From positions 1 through 12,400 of the forward strand of contig SCSR01000088.1 of NCBI GenBank assembly GCA_004297575.1: 12,400 nucleotides of DNA, given 5' to 3'. The notes under the pieces were generated by a model. It was not told the DNA's origin. It saw nothing but the letters and a program-made list of their open reading frames with translations, and did not search any database. Positions within the stretch are counted from its first letter, which is position 1. Every line of letters begins with the position of its first letter. Shown piece after piece: positions 5,386 through 12,007 of this stretch. The position numbers and the translations under genes were made by a program. This DNA is from an archaeon (GTDB taxonomy: Archaea; Aenigmatarchaeota; Aenigmatarchaeia; CG10238-14; SCSR01).

Positions 5386-5991
5386 ATGAAAGTCCTGAAA
5401 GCAGAAGTAGATGCAATTGAAAAGGCTGCACAGGTGCTGGAGATAGGCGGGATTGTGGTATATCCGACCGAGACTTTGTATGGGCTGGGCGCGAATGCCC
5501 TTGATGAGAATGCAGTACGTCTTGTGTTCGAAATCAAAGGACGTGACAAGAGCAAGCCATCGTCCGTCGCGTTCCGTAATTTGGAACAGGCTAGGAAATT
5601 CCTCGCAGTCACGCCGCTTGCAGAGAAGCTTGCCAAGAAATTCCTTCCAGGACCGTTGACGATTATCCTGAATTCCAAGTTCGAGTTCCAAGAATTCCTC
5701 GGCGGCAGCAAAGTGAGCATGAGGATTCCAGACCATCCGGTCGCACAAGCGTTGTTGAAACGTGTCAAGTTCCCGATTACTGCGACATCCGCAAACCTGT
5801 CAGGCGGCAAGAACCCTGTAGAAGCAATTGATGCGATAGAACAGATTGGCGGAAGCGTTGATCTGGTTTTGGATGCTGGCAAATGCAAGTTGGGCAAGCC
5901 GTCTACTGTCGTAGATGTTTCTGAAGGTGAGTTAAAAATTATTCGTGAAGGTGCAATTCCGAAAGAAAAGCTGGCATCAATGACTTTATAA
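5386..5991 (+). CDS. sua5: Sua5/YrdC family L-threonylcarbamoyladenylate synthase
   Basis: Makes threonylcarbamoyl-AMP from threonine, bicarbonate and ATP, the first step of t6A37 formation in tRNAs reading ANN codons (the Kae1/KEOPS pathway in archaea). Motifs numbered from the ATG at 5386 (201 aa): PTETLYGLG (27-35), KGRDKSKP (51-58), PGPLT (88-92), and SANLSG (135-140). The protein ends after the YrdC domain; the extra C-terminal Sua5 domain of longer homologues is absent. The frame stays open upstream to an ATG at 5335, with another ATG at 5365, but homology begins at MKVLKAE, and the 5386 ATG is 26 bases after the only TATA-like element. The earlier ATGs would precede or overlap that element. 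The stop overlaps the TATA-like element of the next gene. Confidence 0.93.
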   Translation: MKVLKAEVDAIEKAAQVLEIGGIVVYPTETLYGLGANALDENAVRLVFEIKGRDKSKPSSVAFRNLEQARKFLAVTPLAEKLAKKFLPGPLTIILNSKFEFQEFLGGSKVSMRIPDHPVAQALLKRVKFPITATSANLSGGKNPVEAIDAIEQIGGSVDLVLDAGKCKLGKPSTVVDVSEGELKIIREGAIPKEKLASMTL

Positions 5992-5992
5992 C
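5984..5992 (+). promoter_or_regulatory. TATA-like element for the tandem SIS gene
   Basis: CTTTATAAC, centred 28 bases before the ATG at 6016, fits a leaderless promoter. It overlaps the last codons and stop of the YrdC gene. Confidence 0.5.
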
Positions 5993-6015
5993 GTTTCATT
6001 TTCAGATTATGGATT

Positions 6016-7194
6016 ATGGAGACAAAGGATGATTCTTTAGCTCATTTTTTTCAGAACATGAATCTTTTTCAAGGTCTCTATCCATATATCGCAAGCTGTA
6101 CACAGGAAAACATGCCTACATTTGAAAAAATGTTGCCACAGTTATATTCGCCATTACACTTCTTCTTTGCTGGAACTGGAAGGAGCGGTCTAGTCGCTTA
6201 TAGAGGCGTTGATAATTTCTATTATGGATTACAAAAGGAAGCTTTTTTCCTTGAAAATGGTGAAACTCCCGGTTCTATACGTAAAGGGGATATGTTTATT
6301 ATGGTGTCTGGTTCAGGTGGTACCACCACATCTGTCAACGATACAAAATATGCAAAAGATCAAGGTATGATTATAAACTTACTGACTTTTAATAGAAAGT
6401 CTCCAATAGCAGAAATAACCGACAATCTTCTTAAAATTCCTGGTCAAGAAAGTAATCAACAAGCCAAGGAATATGCGAAAAGACTCGGAAATGATGGCGA
6501 GCCCGTAATGGTTATGGGAACTGCATCCGAGTTTGGTGCTTTGAGCAGCATAGATGCCCTTAGCTATGGGTTAGCCCATAGTAATAATTTCCAGGATTTT
6601 TACACAAACTACACTAGGTTGCTATATGATCAACTTACGTATGCTGGTAATGTTAATAGAAAACTACAGGAGGCCGAGTCACAACAATTGATAACGAGCA
6701 TGACTAGTTCTTTGGCATATGGTAAAGGAAATGTAAGTACGGTTGCAGCTGGATTTTCAGGACAACTCTGTCACATGTTTACTATTAGGCTTGGACATGC
6801 CGTACATACAAGAGATGGTAGGAAAATTGTGTATCTGACCTCTAAAAACTTTCCTCAATATTCCAGACGCATCGATAAAGATACTCAATTAGTAGCAGTT
6901 TCCGGTTCAGGCGAAACGAAGTTTACTATAGATGTAGCTGAAACGCATATTAAAACAGGATGTAAAGTTTTTGCAGTGACTTCAAATGAGAATTCTACTT
7001 TGGCAAAACTGGTTGGAAAAGAAAACACTTTGGTACTACCAACGTCCAAAGAATTCATGTTAAAGGACAACTACTCAATCAGGGACTTTGATTCAGTTGC
7101 ATTGATGCCGTTAGATTGTATAGCAATGGAAACTATGAGGCTGATTGGAAAAAGTGAGGACGCAGCTAAGCAAGAGCACAACAGATTTAGGTAG
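6016..7194 (+). CDS. tandem two-SIS-domain protein, related to 6-phospho-3-hexuloisomerase (HxlB/PHI)
   Basis: SIS domains bind phosphosugars. Here two occur in one 392-aa chain. First half: AGTGRSG (52-58), NGETP (81-85), VSGSGGTT (97-104), closing helix GTASEFGALSSIDAL (168-182). Second half: AAGFSGQ (244-250), GHAVH (260-264), VSGSGETK (295-302), closing helix DSVALMPLDCIAMETM (359-374), and a C-terminal EHNRF resembling the HxN ending of PHI proteins. PHI enzymes are normally single-domain, about 180-200 aa, and oligomeric. The halves differ: the first keeps GRSG but has G for E in SGSGET; the second keeps SGSGET but has lost GRSG. Specificity therefore cannot be assumed. The gene looks AT-richer than its neighbours, with many TTA, ATT and AGA codons, so it may have been acquired. 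It ends 5 bases before the 3' end of the convergent tRNA-Ile. Confidence 0.85.
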   Translation: METKDDSLAHFFQNMNLFQGLYPYIASCTQENMPTFEKMLPQLYSPLHFFFAGTGRSGLVAYRGVDNFYYGLQKEAFFLENGETPGSIRKGDMFIMVSGSGGTTTSVNDTKYAKDQGMIINLLTFNRKSPIAEITDNLLKIPGQESNQQAKEYAKRLGNDGEPVMVMGTASEFGALSSIDALSYGLAHSNNFQDFYTNYTRLLYDQLTYAGNVNRKLQEAESQQLITSMTSSLAYGKGNVSTVAAGFSGQLCHMFTIRLGHAVHTRDGRKIVYLTSKNFPQYSRRIDKDTQLVAVSGSGETKFTIDVAETHIKTGCKVFAVTSNENSTLAKLVGKENTLVLPTSKEFMLKDNYSIRDFDSVALMPLDCIAMETMRLIGKSEDAAKQEHNRFR

Positions 7195-7234
7195 GGGATG
7201 GACCGTGGGAGATTCGAACTCCCGACCTATCGAT

Positions 7235-7254
7235 TTCCCAGCGCTTAGCTGACA
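7235..7254 (-). other. tRNA-Ile anticodon-loop intron at 37/38 (20 nt)
   Basis: Bulge-helix-bulge at the canonical site. The central helix is CTTA (7260-7257) with TGGG (7240-7237), which contains two U-G pairs. The 5' bulge is TAT (7256-7254) and the 3' bulge AAA (7236-7234); the anticodon stem is the outer helix. The inner stem is weak. Cutting after the second bulge bases leaves loop CTTATAA. Confidence 0.8.
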
Positions 7255-7271
7255 TATAAGTCGATTGCTCT

Positions 7272-7290
7272 TTCTGGCCTTTCAGAAAGA
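7272..7290 (-). other. tRNA-Ile D-loop intron (19 nt), near-canonical BHB
   Basis: The central helix is CTGG (7296-7293) with CCAG (7277-7274). The 5' bulge is TTT (7292-7290) and the 3' bulge AAA (7273-7271). The inner helix CTTT (7289-7286) with AAGG (7281-7278) has one U-G pair and closes a 4-nt loop. Cutting after the second bulge bases restores D-loop AGCCTGGTTA. Only one outer pair (C-G) forms in the precursor. Same location and same use of G18G19 as in the initiator tRNA intron. Confidence 0.85.
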
Positions 7291-7317
7291 AACCAGGCTA
7301 AGCTAACGGTCCAATGC

Positions 7318-7324
7318 TTTTATA
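7318..7324 (+). promoter_or_regulatory. TATA-like element for the COG1395-type regulator gene
   Basis: TTTTATA lies about 34 bases before the ATG at 7355, which would give a short leader of several bases. It sits just outside the 5' end of the divergent tRNA-Ile gene (7312). Confidence 0.4.
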
Positions 7325-7354
7325 CCTTAACCCTGTATCAATAATTGTGGTATA

Positions 7355-8239
7355 ATGTTTAATAATTTAGCCAAAGTCGTGGAGGCATTGCAGAATGAGG
7401 GGTTCAGCACTCTCACTACGGAAGGCTCGTTTGACATCGTGGCAAAGAGGGATGACAGGCTGCTGCTGATCAAGGTGCTGACTAACGTAGACGGCCTGAG
7501 CCAGGAGCAAGCAATGAGCCTGCGTGCAATCTCGCATTTCCTGTCTGCGCACCCGTTTGTGATTTCTGTGAAGAACAACCGCGAGCAGCTTGATGACAAT
7601 GTCGTTTATTCAAGGTTCGATATACCCGTTGTTACACCTGCGTTATTTTCAAGCATTCTCAACGAGAAAACACTCCCGTTCTCTTCGGCAAAAGGCAGGC
7701 ACACGATAGAAGTTGATTCAGGATTGATGAAAGAGACAAGGAACGGCGCAGGGATGACACTTGAGGAGCTGGCAGACAAGGTTGGTGTTTCCAAGAAGGC
7801 GATATATGAAATTGAGAACCAGCGTGTCAACCCGTCCGAGGAAACAGTGAAGAAATTGGAATCCGCGCTTTCAATCAAGCTGAAGAAACCTTACGAGATG
7901 AAGACCGCACCCATGACGCATTTGAAGCCAAAGACGGATTTCCAGAGCAAGGTAAGCAGGGAATTCTCTAGAATCGGTATCGACAACTCGTCTGTGTATT
8001 CTGCGCCGTTCGAGATCGTAGGCAAGGAGAAGTTTTCAATTATTACCAGGCTGTCCTATACCGTTGACAAGGGAACTTCAGTTGTGAAGAAACTCTCTGG
8101 CATGTTTTCATCAAAAGCTGTTGTCATTGCTAAAAAAGCTGGGAAGAATGCTGACGGATTGGCTGTCGTGCTGGAATCGGAATTGCCTGAAATCGGGTCA
8201 TCGAAAGAACTGAAGAAATTGATTGAAGAGAAAGACTAA
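7355..8239 (+). CDS. archaeal HTH-type transcriptional regulator, COG1395-like
   Basis: The 294-aa product has an N-terminal alpha/beta domain (1-105) with SFDIVAKRDDRLLLIKVLTN, which resembles a nuclease-like fold (D27 and K40 in positions reminiscent of D...K). A Cro/Xre-type helix-turn-helix follows (about 124-178; MTLEELADKVGVSKKAIYEIENQ, split here into MTLEELADKVGVSKK and AIYEIENQ), then a basic C-terminal domain. This is the layout of the widely conserved archaeal proteins annotated as putative HTH-type transcriptional regulatory protein. Length matches. The target is unknown. The ATG at 7355 is preceded by TATA-like TTTTATA. The gene begins 43 bases from the divergent tRNA-Ile. Xre domains bind DNA as dimers; the role of the N-terminal domain is not established from sequence. 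Confidence 0.85.
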   Translation: MFNNLAKVVEALQNEGFSTLTTEGSFDIVAKRDDRLLLIKVLTNVDGLSQEQAMSLRAISHFLSAHPFVISVKNNREQLDDNVVYSRFDIPVVTPALFSSILNEKTLPFSSAKGRHTIEVDSGLMKETRNGAGMTLEELADKVGVSKKAIYEIENQRVNPSEETVKKLESALSIKLKKPYEMKTAPMTHLKPKTDFQSKVSREFSRIGIDNSSVYSAPFEIVGKEKFSIITRLSYTVDKGTSVVKKLSGMFSSKAVVIAKKAGKNADGLAVVLESELPEIGSSKELKKLIEEKD

Positions 8240-8266
8240 TAGCATACCAACACGCATTTATCTTTG

Positions 8267-9487
8267 ATGCGAAAATCATTGGCTATTTTAATTGCAGCAG
8301 TAGCTGTCATCGGAATCGTTTTTGTCATGTACCCTAAAAATAATGACAGCCAATCATCGCCGACTTCTGGACTGATCAATGATATTTCTTCAATTGTCGG
8401 AAGGACTTTTGCAGAAAACAATGAAAACAGGGTCTCTTACGAGGTTGTGACAGAAAAGGAGCGCGCAACATTGCCCGAATGCGCAGATACATTTTTCACC
8501 CAATCCCCGGTCGACATCAAGGATATCACTAGCATAGAACCGATAGGCTCGACAAGCCCTCCGGAACATGCCCTAGCCAGCAGCAGCACCGATGTGTATA
8601 TCGCCGTAGATACGCAGGGAACGGAAAAGACAGTCCCACTTTACGCTCCTGCCGACATTTGGATAACATCCATCCAGCCGAGATACAATATCACGTCAGA
8701 CCCGGAAGACCACGTGATACAATATGCGTTCTGCAGGGATGTCTTTGGGATTGTTGATCATGTAAAAAGCTTTTCAGCTGAGATGAAAGAGATTGTTGAC
8801 AATTATCAATGCAAGTATGGAGGAAAGCCTGGCGACCAGAACTGCCCGATACTTTTGCTCAAGCCCGTGAAAGCAGGCACATTGTTAGGGACTGTCGGGA
8901 GGATGCAGGGCAATTTCAATTTCGGGACATGGGATTTGAGGCACAACAACAGCTTCATCAACACGAGCAGGTATGAGTTCAGGTCATTACATTCCACGTG
9001 CCCATTCAATTATTATCCTAGCCCGTTGAAAGAACAGATGACTAGTTTGCTTGGCAGGGCTGACAAGAATTGCGGGACTGTAGAGTACGATATCGCAGGC
9101 ACAGCGCAGGGAGAATGGTTCTACGGTAATGCCGGGAACAAAATGCATGGGGATTGGTTCAACCACCTGTTTTTGGGATACCACAACACGCTTCCCGAGG
9201 CTGCTGTAATCTCGGTTGGTGGGGTCATCTCAGCTCCGCTCAAGTGGGTTTTCTTGCCTCAGACCAGTGGCACCAAGAATGTAGGGTTCCAATACGTGAC
9301 AGATAACAAGGTATACTGCTATGAAAACAATGGCAGCCGTGAAGGTATATACTGGAATTACGAAAAGGGACCGACAGGAAGAATCCTGATACAATTGGTC
9401 GATTCAAACAATCTGAAAGCAGAATACCAGCCAGGAACATGCGACGGAGGCTATTCATTCGCCAATCCGAGGGTCTACCAGAGATAA
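8267..9487 (+). CDS. membrane-anchored extracytoplasmic protein with possible degenerate M23/LytM-like domain
   Basis: An N-terminal hydrophobic segment after MRKS (about 5-21) acts as signal peptide or anchor, followed by a Ser/Asn-rich linker. The region 124-225 (PLYAPADIWITSIQP; HVIQYAFCRDVFGIVDHV; LKPVKAGTLLGTVG; FNFGTWDLR) follows the strand order of M23/LytM beta-barrels: access strand, H(V) segment, 'aG..iG', and 'f.f.v.D'. The zinc ligands of active M23 peptidases (HxxxD, HxH) are not apparent, so it would be non-catalytic. Several cysteines (C72, C156, C182, C193 and later ones) could form disulfides outside the cell. Residues 240-406 are not recognised. An ATG at 8267 is preferred over the TTG one codon earlier. 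No clear TATA element is seen; it lies 27 bases after the regulator gene and may be co-transcribed with it. Confidence 0.75.
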   Translation: MRKSLAILIAAVAVIGIVFVMYPKNNDSQSSPTSGLINDISSIVGRTFAENNENRVSYEVVTEKERATLPECADTFFTQSPVDIKDITSIEPIGSTSPPEHALASSSTDVYIAVDTQGTEKTVPLYAPADIWITSIQPRYNITSDPEDHVIQYAFCRDVFGIVDHVKSFSAEMKEIVDNYQCKYGGKPGDQNCPILLLKPVKAGTLLGTVGRMQGNFNFGTWDLRHNNSFINTSRYEFRSLHSTCPFNYYPSPLKEQMTSLLGRADKNCGTVEYDIAGTAQGEWFYGNAGNKMHGDWFNHLFLGYHNTLPEAAVISVGGVISAPLKWVFLPQTSGTKNVGFQYVTDNKVYCYENNGSREGIYWNYEKGPTGRILIQLVDSNNLKAEYQPGTCDGGYSFANPRVYQR

Positions 9488-9496
9488 AGGTAGCGA

Positions 9497-9503
9497 TTTA
9501 AGT
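9497..9503 (+). promoter_or_regulatory. TATA-like element for the J-domain gene
   Basis: TTTAAGT is centred about 26 bases before the ATG at 9525, consistent with leaderless transcription. Confidence 0.4.
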
Positions 9504-9524
9504 TTATTGTAAGAACTAACTGTC

Positions 9525-10298
9525 ATGAGGAAGGACTATTATGGAACTTTGGGCATAAGTTCAACTGCTAACGATGCTGAGATAAGAACTGCCTACAGGT
9601 CGCTTGCTTTGCAGTGGCATCCTGATAGGAACAAGAGCCCAGAAGCTGAAGAAAAATTCAAAGAGATATCCGAGGCTTATTCAGTCCTGAGTGACAAAAA
9701 GAAAAGAAAACAATACAATGTAGGCGACTCATCGTTTACGATATACCAATATGATAAAGATGACAGAGATATTTCATTTTTCATGAATATTTTCGATTTG
9801 TTTTGGGGCATGTATGGGCATGATAAGGATGCCAGACAGCCTGTATCTAAAAAGTTTGAAGGTGTGTATCAGGTACAAATCAAGCCTGCTGGAAACGTAG
9901 AGTTCTATCGGACAAAAGGAGTGGAAATCAATGGTATGGTCGAGACCATAAGCCATCTAGGAAGGAACCTTTTTATGGAGAGATTTGATGGACGATTAGG
10001 TTTGAGCAATTGCTTGCATACGTTGGCATCCAGTGGTGTAGGTAACTTTAGCGGTGATTTTGCTGGGACAGGAGCTTTGGCAACTATTACTGGTGGCATA
10101 TCAATCAGTGTGTCAGAACCGATAACAATTATTGCTAGAAATGCAAAAGGCCAGATTGACATCAGCGGCGAAGAGGATGATGGCATGTATTATGTTCCAT
10201 CGTACCGATCATATCACAAGAAAGTGTTACGTCCATTCAGAATGGATTTGTATTTGGAATCTGCAAGAGGAAACATTTCTGTCAGGTTCAGGCCATAA
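9525..10298 (+). CDS. J-domain protein with a novel beta-rich C-terminal domain
   Basis: Residues 1-68 form a full J domain: DYYGTLGISSTANDAEIRTA, YRSLALQWHPDRNK with the essential HPD at 32-34, EKFKEISEAYSVLSD, KKRKQYN. J domains stimulate Hsp70 ATPase. The Gly/Phe region, CxxCxGxG zinc repeats and DnaJ C-terminal substrate domains are absent. Instead, after an aromatic linker (ISFFMNIFDLFWGMYG), residues 110-257 are strand-rich and repetitive in style (GNVEFYRTKGVEINGMVETI, ATITGGISISVSE, NAKGQIDISGEE, ARGNISVRFRP), recalling beta-solenoid or DUF4097-like folds. This is therefore not canonical DnaJ. No dnaK is present in the window. It ends 41 bases before the thermosome gene on the same strand, which suggests, without proving, a folding-related role. 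Confidence 0.85.
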   Translation: MRKDYYGTLGISSTANDAEIRTAYRSLALQWHPDRNKSPEAEEKFKEISEAYSVLSDKKKRKQYNVGDSSFTIYQYDKDDRDISFFMNIFDLFWGMYGHDKDARQPVSKKFEGVYQVQIKPAGNVEFYRTKGVEINGMVETISHLGRNLFMERFDGRLGLSNCLHTLASSGVGNFSGDFAGTGALATITGGISISVSEPITIIARNAKGQIDISGEEDDGMYYVPSYRSYHKKVLRPFRMDLYLESARGNISVRFRP

Positions 10299-10309
10299 AC
10301 TATTTAAAC
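10299..10309 (+). promoter_or_regulatory. BRE/TATA-like element for the thermosome
   Basis: ACTATTTAAAC follows an A-rich stretch (cataa) and is centred about 36 bases before the first ATG, which would place transcription start some ten bases before it, giving a short leader. The leader contains GTGAT (10333-10337), a partial match to the anti-SD of archaeal 16S rRNA, three bases before the first ATG. The chaperonin gene thus appears to have its own promoter rather than depending only on the J-domain gene. Confidence 0.45.
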
Positions 10310-10339
10310 CTGTGTATGTAGGTATATTAAACGTGATTC

Positions 10340-12004
10340 ATGATGGCATCTCAACCAATGATAGGGAATTTGGGCGGACAGCCTATACTGATTCTGCCTG
10401 AAGGCACCCTGCGCTCTCAAGGCAAGGATGCACAAAAGGCAAACATAGCTGCAGCGAAAGCAATCGCAGATGCAGTCCGCACTACTTTGGGCCCGAAGGG
10501 AATGGATAAGATGCTCGTCGACTCGATCGGTGACATAGTGATCACAAACGACGGTGTCACGATTTTGCAGGAAATGGAGATAGAACACCCTGCTGCGAAG
10601 ATGATGGTCGAGGTTGCCAAGACGCAGAATGAGGAAGTCGGCGACGGGACTACTACATCTGTAATTATTTCTGGAGAATTGCTGAAGAAAGCCGAGGAAC
10701 TGTTGGAGCAGGATATTCACCCTACAGTCATCACACGCGGTTTCAAGATTGCCAAGGAAGAGGCATTGAAGATTTTGCAGGAGATAAGCATGCCTGTCAC
10801 ACTTGAAGACAAGGAATCGCTTGAAAAGATTGCCATCACATCCATGTCAGGCAAGTCGGTCGAGAGGGCATCGCCATTTTTAGCAAAGCTTGTTGTCGAC
10901 GCAGTCAACGTGGTCGCAGAAAAGGAGAACGGCAAGGTGAACATAGACGTGAACAACATCAAGCGCGAGAAAAAGCACGGTGCCAGCAGCGAAGAGACGG
11001 AACTGATACGCGGTATTGTTATTGATAAGGAAGTCGTGCATCCTGCCATGCCGAAGAACATCAAGGAAGCCAAGATAGCGTTGGTGGACGTGGCATTGGA
11101 GATCAAAGAGCCAGAGACGGATGCTGAAATCAGGATTACTTCCCCAGAGCAGATGCAGGCTTTCCTCGAGCAGGAGCACACCATGCTGAAGGATATGGTA
11201 GAAAAGGTTGCAGTCACGGGCGCGAATGTTCTTATTTGCCAGAAAGGGATTGACGACTTGGCGCAGCACTATCTTGCAAAGAGAGGAGTGCTTGCTACAA
11301 GGCGCGTGAAGAAATCGGATATGGAAGCATTGTCCAAGGCGACAGGCGGAAGGATTGTGACAAGTTTGGAAGATTTGTCTGCAGATGATTTGGGATATGC
11401 CAAGCTTGTTGAGGAAAAGAAGATTGCCGGGGAATCAATGACGTTTATCCGTGACTGCAAGGATCCAAAGGCAGTGACGATTTTGGTGCGCGGTTCGACT
11501 GACCATGTCGTGGACGAGGTTGACAGGTCGATCGAGGATGCTATCGGTGCCGTATCTTCTGCAGTTGAAGTAGGTAGGATTGTCGCAGGTGCAGGCGCTC
11601 CGGAATCTGAGGTTGCGATGAGATTGAGGGAATACGCTGAAAAGTTCTCAGGCAGGGAACAGCTTGCTATACGTGCTTTTGCCGATGCTCTTGAAGTCAT
11701 CCCACGCAGCCTAGCTGAGAATGCTGGCATTGACCCGATTGATGTTTTGGTTGGGTTGAGGGCTGCGCATGACAAGGGAGGCGTTACATTTGGTGTCGAT
11801 GTTTTTAATGGCCAGGTAAGCGATGCATTGGCACGCGGTGTGATAGAGCCATTGAAGGTCAAGACATTGGCGATAAAGTCTGCTGCCGAAGCTGCCGAGA
11901 TGATTCTGAGGATTGATGATGTGATTTCTGCAGGCAAGCTTTCACGCGGTGGCATGCCTCCAGGCGGGATGGGCGGAATGCCTGGCGCTGAAGGTATGGA
12001 ATAA
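10340..12004 (+). CDS. ths: thermosome subunit (group II chaperonin)
   Basis: An ATP-driven double-ring chaperonin subunit related to CCT/TRiC; it folds cytosolic proteins. About 553 aa, the family's usual length. Family motifs counted from the second ATG (10343): LGPKGMDKM (49-57), NDGVTIL (69-75) and GDGTT (100-104) for ATP binding and hydrolysis; the apical region includes a helical protrusion in the middle; equatorial motifs RSLAENAG and GVDVFNG lie near the C-terminus. The tail PPGGMGGMPGAEGME is the Gly/Met-rich tail lining the cavity. Two consecutive ATGs (10340, 10343) are equally possible starts. A single gene is seen here; whether other paralogues exist is unknown. The upstream J-domain gene is on the same strand. 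Confidence 0.97.
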   Translation: MMASQPMIGNLGGQPILILPEGTLRSQGKDAQKANIAAAKAIADAVRTTLGPKGMDKMLVDSIGDIVITNDGVTILQEMEIEHPAAKMMVEVAKTQNEEVGDGTTTSVIISGELLKKAEELLEQDIHPTVITRGFKIAKEEALKILQEISMPVTLEDKESLEKIAITSMSGKSVERASPFLAKLVVDAVNVVAEKENGKVNIDVNNIKREKKHGASSEETELIRGIVIDKEVVHPAMPKNIKEAKIALVDVALEIKEPETDAEIRITSPEQMQAFLEQEHTMLKDMVEKVAVTGANVLICQKGIDDLAQHYLAKRGVLATRRVKKSDMEALSKATGGRIVTSLEDLSADDLGYAKLVEEKKIAGESMTFIRDCKDPKAVTILVRGSTDHVVDEVDRSIEDAIGAVSSAVEVGRIVAGAGAPESEVAMRLREYAEKFSGREQLAIRAFADALEVIPRSLAENAGIDPIDVLVGLRAAHDKGGVTFGVDVFNGQVSDALARGVIEPLKVKTLAIKSAAEAAEMILRIDDVISAGKLSRGGMPPGGMGGMPGAEGME

Positions 12005-12007
12005 AAT

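Larger units (their letters stand above)
7199..7312 (-). tRNA. tRNA-Ile (anticodon UAU) with two introns
   Basis: On the minus strand the acceptor GGACCGT (7312-7306) pairs with ACGGTCC, discriminator A (7199). The D-stem is GCTT/GAGC, the anticodon stem ATCGA/TCGAT (7265-7261, 7233-7229), the T-arm GGGAG-TTCGAAT-CTCCC. Two introns, 19 nt in the D-loop (7290-7272) and 20 nt at 37/38 (7254-7235), leave 75 nt with D-loop AGCCTGGTTA and anticodon loop CTTATAA. The body (TAGCTTAGCCTGGTTAGAGC, AGGTCGGGAGTTCGAATC) is that of archaeal tRNA-Ile, whose usual anticodon is GAU. The anticodon TAT (7258-7256) would read AUA directly. Other excision registers giving a 7-nt loop would give Ser or Leu anticodons, excluded by the short variable loop. 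No CCA is encoded. Confidence 0.9.

Noticed and set aside
5352..5999. Long minus-strand frame of 215 codons opposite the YrdC gene
   Set aside because: The plus strand carries all Sua5/YrdC motifs; the minus frame is compositionally odd, matches nothing, and is a shadow.
7235..7260. Other anticodons for the tRNA at 7199-7312 (UGA, UAA, GGA by different splice registers)
   Set aside because: These would be Ser or Leu tRNAs, which need a long variable arm; here the variable loop is 5 nt and the body matches archaeal tRNA-Ile.
10717..11955. Minus-strand frames of 166 and 228 codons opposite the thermosome
   Set aside because: Ser/Thr/Ala-rich low-complexity translations, shadows of a strongly conserved chaperonin.
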